Shown here piece by piece: positions 27,199 to 35,804 of a DNA stretch of 64,000 nt. Within the stretch, counting starts at the first letter, position 1, and each line of letters starts with the position of its first letter. The stretch comes from CAZNXJ01 sp964577115 (GTDB taxonomy: Bacteria; Planctomycetota; Planctomycetia; Pirellulales; Pirellulaceae). The DNA lies in contig CAZNXJ010000002.1 of assembly GCA_964577115.1 (NCBI GenBank), positions 186,001-250,000 of the forward strand. Reading direction: 5' to 3'. The notes under the pieces were generated by a model that saw only the letters and a list, made by a program, of their open reading frames with translations, was not told where the DNA came from and made no database searches. The position numbers and the translations under genes are program-made.

Positions 27199-28616
27199 GT
27201 GACACTCAGGAAATGACGGCGCGCATTCTGGTCGTCGATGACCACGCACAAGCACGCCAATCCATGGCAGACGTCCTGACACATAGCGGCCACGAAGTGA
27301 CCTGCTGCGCAAGCGCGGTCGAGGCCCTTGCCCGGCTCGAGGATCTCGATGTCGACGTCATCATTACCGACCTGCGAATGCCGGGGATGAGCGGCATCGA
27401 GTTCATTCGCAGTGTTCACGAGCGGAACATCGATGCCGAGATGGTGATGGTTACTGCGCACGCGACCGTCGCCTCGGCCGTTGAAGCGATGCGATACGGA
27501 GCTTTCGACTTCATCGAAAAGCCGTTCGATGCCGCCCGGCTCGAGTCGCTCGTCCAGCGCGCCATCCGCGACGGCTCGGCCGTTCGCCAGCGGAAAGCGG
27601 ATGAGCGCGAGTTGGAAAAGAAAATCCCTCTGATCGGCAGCAGTGCCGCCATGCGGCTGTTGCGACAGCGCATTCGGCAAATCGCGCCGACAAGCGAAAC
27701 GGTGCTGATCAGCGGCGAGAGTGGAACGGGCAAGGAAGTCGTCGCCCGCCGCCTGCATGCCGAAAGCCGCCGTGCCCAACAACCGCTCGTCAGCCTCAAC
27801 TGCCCCGCGCTTTCACCGCAACTCATGGAAAGCGAACTATTCGGGCATGAACGCGGCGCCTTTACCGGCGCGGATGCTCCTCGCATCGGACGGTTTGAGC
27901 TGGCGGACGGCGGAACCTTGCTGCTGGACGAAATCACGGAAATCGAACTGACGGTTCAGGCCAAGCTCCTGCGCGTGCTCCAAGAGAAAACGTTCGAACG
28001 CGTGGGAGCCAGCCATTCCCAGACCGTCGATGTCCGGGTGCTTGCTTCCACAAACCGCGATTTGCAGCAGGAAGTTGCGGCGGGCCGGTTTCGCCAAGAT
28101 CTGTTCTACCGACTTGACGTGCTCAACATTCAGGTACCGCCGTTACGCGACCGACACGAGGACATTCCCGAGCTCGTGGATCACTTCCGCCATGCTGTCG
28201 CCGAACGGCTCCAGCGCGCGCCGGTCACCTTCGACCGCGCCGCGCAGGACCTGCTGGTGAACTACCACTGGCCGGGTAACGTTCGCGAGCTGGAAAACGT
28301 CGTGACGCGGGCCAGCGTGCTGCTGACGGACCGACCGGCGGGAACGGAGGACTTGTTGCCGTGGCTGATCGACGTCGAGCCGGGGCGCAGCCGGCCGCGC
28401 AGCGGCGCTGCCCAAGGCGAAGCGATTCGTGTTGGCATGAGCCTCCAGGAAATGGAGCGAAAGCTGATTGAAACGACACTGGAACATTTTGCCGGGCACC
28501 GCGTGAAAACGGCGCAAGCGCTGGGCATCGGCGTTCGCACGCTGACCAATAAGCTGCGCTGTTACGGGTATGCGCCACGTACCAAGCGATTCGCACGCGT
28601 GTCGGAGGCTGCCTGA
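27195..28616 (+). CDS. Sigma54-dependent response regulator, FlgR/FlrC/NtrC-like
   Basis: 473 aa with three domains. The receiver has Asp15/Asp16, phospho-acceptor Asp59 (VIITDLRMPG), Thr88 and Lys109. The AAA+ domain has Walker A GESGTGKE (174-181), the sigma54-contacting GAFTGA (221-226) and Walker B LLLDEI. The C-terminus has a Fis-type helix-turn-helix (HRVKTAQALGIGVRTLTNKL). It should bind upstream enhancers and open sigma54 promoters. The gene overlaps the kinase by 4 bp and sits just upstream of a region with two dyads and a -24/-12 promoter before flgB, its most likely target. Confidence 0.95.
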   Translation: MSDTQEMTARILVVDDHAQARQSMADVLTHSGHEVTCCASAVEALARLEDLDVDVIITDLRMPGMSGIEFIRSVHERNIDAEMVMVTAHATVASAVEAMRYGAFDFIEKPFDAARLESLVQRAIRDGSAVRQRKADERELEKKIPLIGSSAAMRLLRQRIRQIAPTSETVLISGESGTGKEVVARRLHAESRRAQQPLVSLNCPALSPQLMESELFGHERGAFTGADAPRIGRFELADGGTLLLDEITEIELTVQAKLLRVLQEKTFERVGASHSQTVDVRVLASTNRDLQQEVAAGRFRQDLFYRLDVLNIQVPPLRDRHEDIPELVDHFRHAVAERLQRAPVTFDRAAQDLLVNYHWPGNVRELENVVTRASVLLTDRPAGTEDLLPWLIDVEPGRSRPRSGAAQGEAIRVGMSLQEMERKLIETTLEHFAGHRVKTAQALGIGVRTLTNKLRCYGYAPRTKRFARVSEAA

Positions 28617-28660
28617 GCGGTCGGCCACTTGGCCGGTCGCGGCGGCAGTTCGCGTAGATC

Positions 28661-28673
28661 GGCAAGGTTTGCC
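28661..28673. promoter_or_regulatory. Dyad 1, candidate enhancer site for the sigma54 activator
   Basis: GGCAAGGTTTGCC, extended by C and G to CGGCA-N5-TGCCG. It matches dyad 2 (28685-28697) with a centre-to-centre distance of 24 bp and lies about 150 bp upstream of the -24 box. That is the usual distance for an enhancer-binding protein. Confidence 0.5.
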
Positions 28674-28684
28674 GGTCGGCATGC

Positions 28685-28697
28685 GGCAGAAATTGCC
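28685..28697. promoter_or_regulatory. Dyad 2, candidate enhancer site for the sigma54 activator
   Basis: GGCAGAAATTGCC, extended to CGGCA-N5-TGCCG, the same frame as dyad 1. The two share CGGCA(A/G)-N3-TTGCCG. Two matched dyads in a 274-bp gap between a bEBP gene and a sigma54 promoter are unlikely to be chance. Confidence 0.5.
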
Positions 28698-28822
28698 GGA
28701 CAGATTAGCGACAGCCCCGGTTGGGAAGGAGTTTTTCGAGAGTCGGATACATCCCAGACGATTCGCGCAGCGCCACTTACGACGAGCTGCTCGGGGCGCC
28801 TCGCACCACCCCACGGTGGCCG

Positions 28823-28838
28823 TGGCGCAGCGGTTGCT
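28823..28838 (+). promoter_or_regulatory. Sigma54 (RpoN) -24/-12 promoter of the flgB operon
   Basis: TGGCGCAGCGGTTGCT fits the consensus TGGCACG-N4-TTGCW: GG and GC are 12 bp apart and both core tetramers (TGGC, TTGC) are exact. It lies 52 bp before the flgB ATG, giving a leader of about 40 nt. Confidence 0.8.
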
Positions 28839-28890
28839 TGTGCAGCGGAGGGGCTCCAGTGGCGTGGCAAATGGAAGAAACGAAACAGCC

Positions 28891-29304
28891 ATGGTTTTTG
28901 AGTCCACCACGATCCCGCTGCTCCAGCAGGTAGTCGCGTTCACCGAAGCGCGCCATCACCTGCTCGCCGGCAATGTCGCCAACATGGACACCCCGGGATA
29001 CCAGGTACGCGATCTATCGGTCGAGAAGTTTCAGGAGAAGCTGCGAGTCTTTGTCGAGGCGAGTGGCGCCGAGCCGCCGGTGGCGTCGCCCGGCTATACC
29101 GGGCCAGCGACTAGCCCTCGCGAGGCGGCGCTGCGAGAAGTCGAAGAGTCGATGAAGTCGATTTTGATGCACGACGGAAGTAACGTCGGGCTGGAACAAC
29201 AAGTGGCAGCATTGACCAAGAACCAGATGCTGCACAACGTGGCCATTTCGATCATGACCAGCCAGTTTCGATTGCTGCAAACGGCGATTAGTGAACGCGT
29301 CTAA
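28891..29304 (+). CDS. flgB: Flagellar basal-body rod protein FlgB
   Basis: 137 aa, proximal rod subunit. Contains the rod-family N-terminal pattern ARHHLLAGNVANMDTPGYQ and a C-terminal helix (MLHNVAISIMTSQFRLLQTAI) that pair in a coiled coil, with SVEKFQEKL in between. ATG 28891 is supported by GGAAG upstream and by the family start. It is the first structural gene after the sigma54 promoter and precedes flgC and fliE, the usual order. Confidence 0.93.
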   Translation: MVFESTTIPLLQQVVAFTEARHHLLAGNVANMDTPGYQVRDLSVEKFQEKLRVFVEASGAEPPVASPGYTGPATSPREAALREVEESMKSILMHDGSNVGLEQQVAALTKNQMLHNVAISIMTSQFRLLQTAISERV

Positions 29305-29359
29305 CCGGCACCCCGCCGGGCGGATCGCGAACTGGCCGCCGAGCTCAGGGAGAACGCCA

Positions 29360-29782
29360 ATGATTTCCGCTTTGGATATCAGCACGAGCGGGCTTGTTGC
29401 CCAACGCATTCGTTTGAATGCGATCTCCAGCAACCTGGCGAACATGTCGAGCGTGCGCAATGAGAACGGAGAACTGAAGCCCTATCAGGCGCGCTTCGCC
29501 GTTTTTCAAACCGACAACGAGCTGACCACCGCACACGGTGCGGCCGGCGTGAAAGTCGCGGCCGTCGAAACCGAGCAGATCGAACCCAACTACCGCTACC
29601 AGCCGGGGCACCCGCTCGCCATTAAAGAGGGCAAGTGGAAAGGCTACGTAGCTTACCCGCGGATCAACATGACGACGGAATTTGTCGACGCGCTCGAAGC
29701 AACGCGTGCTTACGAGGCAAATGTCGGCGTCATTGAGATTACGAAAAACATGAGCCAGCAGACCCTGCGCATCCTGGCCTAA
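29360..29782 (+). CDS. flgC: Flagellar basal-body rod protein FlgC
   Basis: 140 aa. N-terminal rod motif ALDISTSGLVAQRIRLNAIS followed by SNLANMSSV (the conserved ANxxT region reads ANMSS here), YQARFAVFQ in the middle, and the C-terminal signature YPRINMTTEFVDALEATRAYEANV. GGGAG precedes ATG 29360. It forms the proximal rod with FlgB, FlgF and FliE. Confidence 0.95.
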   Translation: MISALDISTSGLVAQRIRLNAISSNLANMSSVRNENGELKPYQARFAVFQTDNELTTAHGAAGVKVAAVETEQIEPNYRYQPGHPLAIKEGKWKGYVAYPRINMTTEFVDALEATRAYEANVGVIEITKNMSQQTLRILA

Positions 29783-29820
29783 CTTGACCCTCCCTGCTTA
29801 GTCCGGAGATCCATGTCGCC

Positions 29821-30126
29821 ATGAACTCGATTCTGCCCACCGGAATCCCGCCTGCCCTGACGACGACGAACCAAGGTGCTGCGACGAACGTGCAGCACGC
29901 CGATCAGAGCTCGTTCAAGGAGTTTTTGCTCGAATCGATCGATCACGTGAACACGATGCAGCAGGATGCTGACCGCGCCGTCGAACGATTCATGACCGGC
30001 GGAGAAGTCGATCCGGCCGAGGTGTTGACGGCCGTGCAGAAGGCCGACCTGACGTTTCGCATGATGCTGCAGGTTCGCAACAAGTTGGTACAGGCGTACC
30101 AGGAAATCAATCAAATCCGCATCTGA
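29821..30126 (+). CDS. fliE: Flagellar hook-basal body protein FliE
   Basis: 101 aa. Family features: FKEFLLESIDHVNTMQQDADRAVERFMTGGEVDP and TAVQKADLTFRMMLQVRNKLVQAYQEI. FliE joins the MS ring to the rod. It lies 38 bp after flgC and 71 bp before fliF, the standard flgBC-fliEF order. Confidence 0.95.
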   Translation: MNSILPTGIPPALTTTNQGAATNVQHADQSSFKEFLLESIDHVNTMQQDADRAVERFMTGGEVDPAEVLTAVQKADLTFRMMLQVRNKLVQAYQEINQIRI

Positions 30127-30197
30127 TGCGGTCTGGGCTTGTCCAGGGTGCGTGCGTTCGGGGATCCGGACGGGGGTAGGGCGGAGGAGTTCCACGG

Positions 30198-31868
30198 ATG
30201 GACTTTGCGAATCGAGCTTGGGGCCAACTGAGCGACCTGTTTCGCTCGATGACTCCCGCTGCGCGCATTACGACGGCCGCTTTGCTGGCTGCGATCGTAT
30301 GCAGCATGGCGTTTTTGTTTCGCTTCGAATCGCATAGCACGGATTCTTTCCTGTTTGCCGGCCGAGTTCTTTCGGATCGCGAGATCGCTCGTCTCGAAGC
30401 GGCGTTTGCCAAGGCCGGTTTGAACGAATGGGAAGTCATCGGCGGCAAAATTCGCGTCCCGCGCAGTCAGCGCTTTACATACATCGCTGCTGCGGCCGAC
30501 GCGAACAGCCTGCCGGACAACTTCGACAGTGTTATCGAGGCCACGATCAAAAGCAGCAGCGCGTTCGAAACGCGCGAGCAGCGCGCGATGAAAGAGACCT
30601 ATGCGCTCCAGCGCGAGCTGGCACAGATCATCGAGGCGCTCGACGGCGTCGAGCAAGCGACGGTGAAGTACACCGAAGAGCGCGCCGGCAGTTTTTCCCG
30701 CCAAGTGAAGAAATCGGCGCTCGTCGCCGCTCGTTCAGAAACTAACGACCTGCTGACCAGCCAGCAGGTGGAATCCATCCGCCGCATCGTCAGCAGCGCG
30801 ATCAATACGCCGCCCGAGAATGTCACCGTACAGGACTTGGGAGGGCCTTCGTATCCGGGGCGCAGTTCCGATGGGCTACCGACGGCCGGTGACAATCTCT
30901 ACGCCAGCCACAAAATGCGGTTCGAACAGCAGTACCGCGAGAAGATCGCCAACGCGTTTCCGATGATTCCGGGGTTCATCGTCGCAGTGAACGTCGAATT
31001 GGACCCGCGCTTGAACCACTCCTCCGACATGCAGACGTACAGCCAGCCTCAGCCTGTACGCACGACGAATTCAACAACCAAGTCCACTCGTCGCTCCGAC
31101 GTACCCGGCGGCCGACCCGGCGCCGTGCCCAACGGGGCGCTCGGCAATCGGGCCGAAGAGGTGGCGGTCACGGCGAGCGGCTCGGAGTCGACGCACAGTG
31201 AAACGCATGAAGAAAGCGTGGCGGTGATCGGGCAGGAAACCGTCCGCGTCATCGAGGCGGGACTTACTCCCAAGACCGTCACCGCCACGATCCAAATCCC
31301 GAAAAGCTATTTCCGCAAGATTTGGGACGAGCAATTCACGCTGGCGGGTAACGCGCCCCCGGCCGAACCTGATCCGGCCGATCTACAGCGGATCGAAGAC
31401 GAAGAAATCAAGCGTATCGAAACCGCCGTGCAGAACCTGATACCGCGCGTCGGCCCAGGGCAGGATCCTTATCCGCGTGTCCAGGTTCTGTCGTACGTTG
31501 ATACACCTCATCCGGATCCGCCCAAACCATCGCTCGTGATGACGGGAACCGAGTGGCTTAAGGATAACTGGTCGACGCTGGCGATGGTCGCCCTCGCGCT
31601 CGTGGCTCTATTCGTCGTACGCTCGACATTACGTAGCTCGCAGACCGAGACGGCCGCGACTCCCCCGGTTCCGGCGCTAACGCTGTCCGCGGACGAAGAC
31701 GAGGAAGGTGCCGAGGCCGAAGACACCGACGAGCCGGCCGTAGCCAGTATCAAGCGGCGCGTAAAAACAACCGGGCCGAATCTGCGTGACGAGCTGACGG
31801 ATCTCGTGCGCGAAGATCCCGATGCGGCGGCGGCGATTCTCAGCAGTTGGATCGGTGACGCGGCGTAA
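30198..31868 (+). CDS. fliF: Flagellar MS-ring protein FliF
   Basis: 556 aa. Two membrane helices (about 24-43 and 450-470) flank a periplasmic region with ring-building motifs (IARLEAAFAKAGLNEWEV, ALQRELAQIIEALDGVEQATVKYT). The C-terminal cytoplasmic tail, which binds FliG, is acidic (SADEDEEGAEAEDTDEP) and ends LVREDPDAAAAILSSWIGDAA, a typical FliF FliG-binding end. GGAGGAG precedes the ATG. The sequence is diverged from enterobacterial FliF, and the middle has a Thr/Ser-rich linker (about 275-330). Confidence 0.92.
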   Translation: MDFANRAWGQLSDLFRSMTPAARITTAALLAAIVCSMAFLFRFESHSTDSFLFAGRVLSDREIARLEAAFAKAGLNEWEVIGGKIRVPRSQRFTYIAAAADANSLPDNFDSVIEATIKSSSAFETREQRAMKETYALQRELAQIIEALDGVEQATVKYTEERAGSFSRQVKKSALVAARSETNDLLTSQQVESIRRIVSSAINTPPENVTVQDLGGPSYPGRSSDGLPTAGDNLYASHKMRFEQQYREKIANAFPMIPGFIVAVNVELDPRLNHSSDMQTYSQPQPVRTTNSTTKSTRRSDVPGGRPGAVPNGALGNRAEEVAVTASGSESTHSETHEESVAVIGQETVRVIEAGLTPKTVTATIQIPKSYFRKIWDEQFTLAGNAPPAEPDPADLQRIEDEEIKRIETAVQNLIPRVGPGQDPYPRVQVLSYVDTPHPDPPKPSLVMTGTEWLKDNWSTLAMVALALVALFVVRSTLRSSQTETAATPPVPALTLSADEDEEGAEAEDTDEPAVASIKRRVKTTGPNLRDELTDLVREDPDAAAAILSSWIGDAA

Positions 31869-31901
31869 TAGCGGTAGCATGTCCCAGCAGCTGGGCGAAG
31901 G

Positions 31902-33146
31902 ATGCATGAAGCGATGAAACGGATGCCGGAAAAATTGCGGAAGGCCGCAGTCCTGATCGCGTCGCTCGACGAACGCAGCGCCGATGCGCTACTCGAACAG
32001 ATGCCGCCCGAGCAGGCGGCCCGGATTCGCAGTGCGCTCGTTGAACTCGACGAGCTGGATGCCGAGGAGCAGCAAAAGGTCATGCGCGAGTTTCTGGGCA
32101 CGCGCGAGCGCCATGTGGTAACGAGCGACGGTGTCGAGCTGGACCTGAAGTTCGGCTCGGCCAGTGGCACGGCGGCTGCTACTGCACCGCCAGCACCGGC
32201 CACCGCAACGGCGCCCGCGCCGCCATCACAGGCGCCGCAGCCTTTTGAGTTCCTGAAACAGATCGCCCCGGCGGAACTTTCCAAGCGGCTCGAGCAGGAG
32301 CATCCCCAGATCGCAGCGGTCGTGGTCGCGCATCTGGCTCCGGAAACGGCTGCGCAAGTACTGACGCACCTTCCCGACGCGCTACAGACCGAAATTCTCG
32401 AGCGGGTCGCGGACCTGGAAAGCGCCGATCCGGAAGTGCTTCGCGAGCTGGAAACGCAACTCGAAAAGGCTTTGCAATACACGACCGATCGGCGGAGCGC
32501 TTCGCGCCCCGGCCTCGATGCGGTCGCTGCCATTCTGGCCCATATGGAGCAAGCGAAGCGCAGAGCGCTGCTCGCACGGCTGGCGGAATCGGACGGCGAG
32601 CTCGTTCAGCGCATACAACCCGCCGTCGCTCCGCAGGCGCCGGCGAACGTGACGGAGAACGTGACGAACGCTGATCCGCCAGCCGCGGCGGCGAAGCCCG
32701 AGCGGCTCGAGCGCTCGCATGCACCAGTCACTCAGAAGCTCGAACCCTGGGATGAAGCGCGGGCCCCATCTCCTGGAGCTGACGGCGAACTCGAAGATGC
32801 CATGGAGACGTTTCCGGATGACACGGCGTTCGACTTTTCGCCCCTGAACTTCGACGACGTGATGCAGCTGTCGAACGATGACCTTGCACGGGTGTTTCGC
32901 ACCGCGGATCCCGCGATCACGCTGCTGGCGCTCGCCGGTGCGCCGCCCGAGTTCGTCGACCGTATTCTCCGGCAGATGAGTAGCCGCGACAGCAAACAGT
33001 TTCGCAAGCGTTTCAGCCGGCTCGGACCAATTCGGTTGAGCGACGTGACGATCGCCCAGCAGGAACTCGCCGCCGTGGCGACACAGTTGGCCGAACGAGG
33101 ACTCGTGGAAATTCCACCGCGGCGAGGATTTGCCGCAGCGGCGTGA
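31902..33146 (+). CDS. fliG: Flagellar motor switch protein FliG with an inserted linker
   Basis: 414 aa, about 80 longer than usual. FliG-N (1-85) is followed by a Pro/Ala/Thr linker (86-115), FliG-M with the EHPQIAAVV motif (about 132-240), an inserted acidic, Pro-rich stretch (about 241-308), and FliG-C (309-405: FDFSPLNFDDVMQLSNDDLARVF, RLGPIRLSDV). By eye against E. coli, Arg281 and Arg297 equivalents are kept (Arg362, Arg378), but the Asp288/Asp289 pair is Lys369/Arg370 and Lys264 is Ala345. The start may be ATG 31902 or ATG 31914. Confidence 0.92.
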   Translation: MHEAMKRMPEKLRKAAVLIASLDERSADALLEQMPPEQAARIRSALVELDELDAEEQQKVMREFLGTRERHVVTSDGVELDLKFGSASGTAAATAPPAPATATAPAPPSQAPQPFEFLKQIAPAELSKRLEQEHPQIAAVVVAHLAPETAAQVLTHLPDALQTEILERVADLESADPEVLRELETQLEKALQYTTDRRSASRPGLDAVAAILAHMEQAKRRALLARLAESDGELVQRIQPAVAPQAPANVTENVTNADPPAAAAKPERLERSHAPVTQKLEPWDEARAPSPGADGELEDAMETFPDDTAFDFSPLNFDDVMQLSNDDLARVFRTADPAITLLALAGAPPEFVDRILRQMSSRDSKQFRKRFSRLGPIRLSDVTIAQQELAAVATQLAERGLVEIPPRRGFAAAA

Positions 33147-33187
33147 ACCTTGCCGCAGCTTATTGCGGCCAGCAGGAACAAGGGACG

Positions 33188-33865
33188 ATGGCAGGGATCA
33201 TCAAAGCGGGTCACACGACGTTAACGCCAGGCCTCGCGCAGCCAGTCACCTATCAGCTCGGTGATATCTCGGCGCAGGCCAACGCGGCGCTCGCTGCGGC
33301 ACGGAAGCAGGCCCAGGAAATCATTGCGGCGGCAAAACGTGAGGCGGTGACGATTCAGCAGCGGGCTGAGCAGCAGGGTAGGGAGGCAGCACTCGCGAAG
33401 GCCGAGCAGACCAAGAAGCAGGAACTCGAAGCCCAGCTCAAGACCGTGCTGCCCGCGCTCAAGTCGGCAGCCGAGCAGCTTACGGCCGCTCGACAGTCGT
33501 GGATCGCCGCGTGGGAATCGCAGGTCGTCCAGCTTGCCGGAAAAATCGCCGCCCGGCTGATCCGCCGCGAACTGGCACACGATCCCGAGATTCCGCTCAC
33601 GCTCGTACGCGAAGCCTTGGAGCTTGCCGCCGGGCAGCGGCGCGTTCGCATTCAGCTGAACCCGCGCGATCTGGAATTGATCGGCGATAAGACGCGGCTG
33701 CTGGCGGAACAGTGGAACCGGCTGTGCGCGACGGAGATCGAAGGCTGCGATGATGTCCCGCCTGGCAGTTGCCGGCTGCGGACCGAACACGGCGAGATCG
33801 ATCAACGCTTCGACACGCAGCTTGCCCGCATTGAAGAGGAGCTTCTCGGCGGAACCGCCGATTGA
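33188..33865 (+). CDS. fliH: Flagellar assembly protein FliH
   Basis: 225 aa. An N-terminal coiled coil with Ala/Gln/Lys heptads (ARKQAQEIIAAAKREAVTIQQRAE) precedes a C-terminal FliH/YscL-type domain (LAGKIAARLIRRELAHDPEIP, RRVRIQLNPRDLELI). It holds the FliI ATPase in check and links it to the export gate. ATG 33188 follows AAGGGA; a GTG overlapping the fliG stop at 33143 would add 15 residues. It is in the usual place between fliG and fliI. Confidence 0.9.
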   Translation: MAGIIKAGHTTLTPGLAQPVTYQLGDISAQANAALAAARKQAQEIIAAAKREAVTIQQRAEQQGREAALAKAEQTKKQELEAQLKTVLPALKSAAEQLTAARQSWIAAWESQVVQLAGKIAARLIRRELAHDPEIPLTLVREALELAAGQRRVRIQLNPRDLELIGDKTRLLAEQWNRLCATEIEGCDDVPPGSCRLRTEHGEIDQRFDTQLARIEEELLGGTAD

Positions 33866-33881
33866 TTCGAACAGCGTCAAC

Positions 33882-35219
33882 ATGGCACACACGTTTTTTG
33901 AACAGCTCGATTCCATCGTCACGACGGGGCTCACCGGCAGCGTCGTGCGCACAGAAGGTATGGCGGCTGCGGTAGCGGATTTTCCGGCACCCGTCGGCGC
34001 GGTGGTCGAGATTCAGCGTCAGGCGGGCGAGCCGGTGTTCGGCGAAGTGATTGGTTTTCGCGATCACTTGACGCTTGTCTATCCGCTGAAGGAATTGTCC
34101 GGAGTACGCCGAGGTAATCTGGTTCGCCTGCGCCGCACCGCGCGGCGTTTGCCGGTGGGCCCCGAACTGCTCGGGCGCGTGATCGATGCGCTCGGCCGCC
34201 CAATCGATGGCGGGCCGGCTCTACAGTGCCGTACCCAGGTGCCGCTCGTCGCGCCGCCTCCGCCGGCGATTACACGCCCCTGCATCCGCGAGCCTCTGTC
34301 GACGGGCGTCCGTGTCGTCGATGCGCTGCTGACGTGCGGTCGTGGTCAGCGGATGGGCATCTTCGCCGGACCGGGCGTCGGCAAGAGCGTGATGCTCGGC
34401 ATGATGGCCCGATATACCGAAGCCGATGTCAACGTGATTGGGCTGATCGGTGAACGAGGCCGCGAGGTGAACGAGTTTCTTCAGCGTGACCTGGGGCCCG
34501 ACGGGCTGCGACGGAGCGTGGTGGTTGTCGCGACGAGCGACGAGCCCGCACTGCTGCGCGTTCAGGCGGCGTTGGCGGCCACGGCCATTGCGGAATACTT
34601 CCGCGAACAGGGCCGCAGCGTGCTGCTGATCATGGATTCCCTCACACGCTTCGCACTCGCTCAACGCGAGATTGGCCTGGCGGCCGGCGAACCGCCGACG
34701 ACGCGCGGCTTCCCGCCCAGCGTGTTTGCGCTGCTGCCTCGTCTTGTCGAACGAGCGGGGCTGAGCGAGATGGGCAGCATCACAGCCTTCTATTCCGTGC
34801 TCGTCGAAGGCGACGATACAACAGAACCGGTCAGCGACACGGTGCGCGGGTTACTCGACGGCCACGCGATCCTCTCGCGAAAGATCGCCAGCCGCGGGCA
34901 CTACCCAGCCATCGATGTTCTGGAAAGCATCAGTCGCCTGGCGTCCGAGATTTGCCCGCGCGAAATCGTGGATGCTGCCCAGGTCATTCGGGAGTTGCTG
35001 GCCGCTTACCGCGAGCATGAAGACTTGATCACCATCGGCGCGTACCGCGCGGGATCGAATCCGCTTGTCGATGCTGCGATCAAAATGCGGGAGCCGATTG
35101 AGGCATTTCTCCGGCAAGGCATTCGGGAATCCACCTCGTTGGAAGCGACGCAGGCCGAACTGAGGAAGCTGGCGACCGTGTGCGCCGGCCTGCGGCAGAT
35201 GAAGGCGGTGGCCAAATGA
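33882..35219 (+). CDS. fliI: Flagellum-specific ATP synthase FliI
   Basis: 445 aa; the ATPase of the flagellar type III export apparatus. It has the beta-barrel N-terminus, Walker A GPGVGKS (163-169), LIGERGREVNEFL, Walker B VLLIMDSLTRFA, and the FliI signatures GFPPSVFALLPRLVERAG and VEGDDTTEPVSD. ATG 33882 gives the expected length. It overlaps fliJ by 4 bp. Confidence 0.96.
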   Translation: MAHTFFEQLDSIVTTGLTGSVVRTEGMAAAVADFPAPVGAVVEIQRQAGEPVFGEVIGFRDHLTLVYPLKELSGVRRGNLVRLRRTARRLPVGPELLGRVIDALGRPIDGGPALQCRTQVPLVAPPPPAITRPCIREPLSTGVRVVDALLTCGRGQRMGIFAGPGVGKSVMLGMMARYTEADVNVIGLIGERGREVNEFLQRDLGPDGLRRSVVVVATSDEPALLRVQAALAATAIAEYFREQGRSVLLIMDSLTRFALAQREIGLAAGEPPTTRGFPPSVFALLPRLVERAGLSEMGSITAFYSVLVEGDDTTEPVSDTVRGLLDGHAILSRKIASRGHYPAIDVLESISRLASEICPREIVDAAQVIRELLAAYREHEDLITIGAYRAGSNPLVDAAIKMREPIEAFLRQGIRESTSLEATQAELRKLATVCAGLRQMKAVAK

Positions 35220-35671
35220 AACCATTCCGCTTTCGGCTCGAGCAGGTGCTGAAACTTCGCATTCGCGATCGGGATGCGCGCCGCGGAGAACTGGCGCAGG
35301 CCCAGCAAGCAGCCGAGGTGTTGCGAGGGCAGATGAATGATTTGCGGGTGGAGATCGAAAGCATCCGCGCGCGGACGGTGGCAGATACACGCCCTGGCTT
35401 GGTCAACGTGGATCGACTGTTGAACTCGCATCGCTTCGAACTGCTGCTCAAGGCACAGCTTGGCGAGCTACAGCGCCGCGCCGTGCAGATTGAGGCCGAG
35501 GTCCAGCGCCGCCGCCAGCGGCTGGTGGAAGCTGATCAGCAAGTGAAAGTGCTTGAACAATTGCGAGAAAAACAACTTGCGGAGGACCTGCGCGTACGGC
35601 TGCGTGATGAACAGAAGGGGTTTGATGAACTCGCGGGGCGAGCGTATTGGAAACAGAATGCGCCGCCCTAG
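35216..35671 (+). CDS. fliJ: Flagellar export protein FliJ
   Basis: 151 aa, almost entirely a two-helix coiled coil. Starts MKPFRFRLEQVLKLRIRD, the FliJ signature, with long Gln/Arg/Glu-rich heptads after it. FliJ inserts in the FliI ring and escorts export chaperones. ATGA overlap with the fliI stop shows translational coupling. Confidence 0.9.
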   Translation: MKPFRFRLEQVLKLRIRDRDARRGELAQAQQAAEVLRGQMNDLRVEIESIRARTVADTRPGLVNVDRLLNSHRFELLLKAQLGELQRRAVQIEAEVQRRRQRLVEADQQVKVLEQLREKQLAEDLRVRLRDEQKGFDELAGRAYWKQNAPP

Positions 35672-35804
35672 AGCGACGAGTTGACTTCGTTGGATGTCCA
35701 CCGGGCGTTTGATTTCGTGCGTGATCGCGGTGTCCTGCACGGCATGCGCGTGGTACGCGCGCTAAACACTGTTGTGACCATCCGATGCAACATGTGCGTG
35801 GACG

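Noticed and set aside
28625..28660. Third enhancer-like dyad near GGCGGCAGTTCGCG
   Set aside because: No matching TGCCG arm at the required distance.
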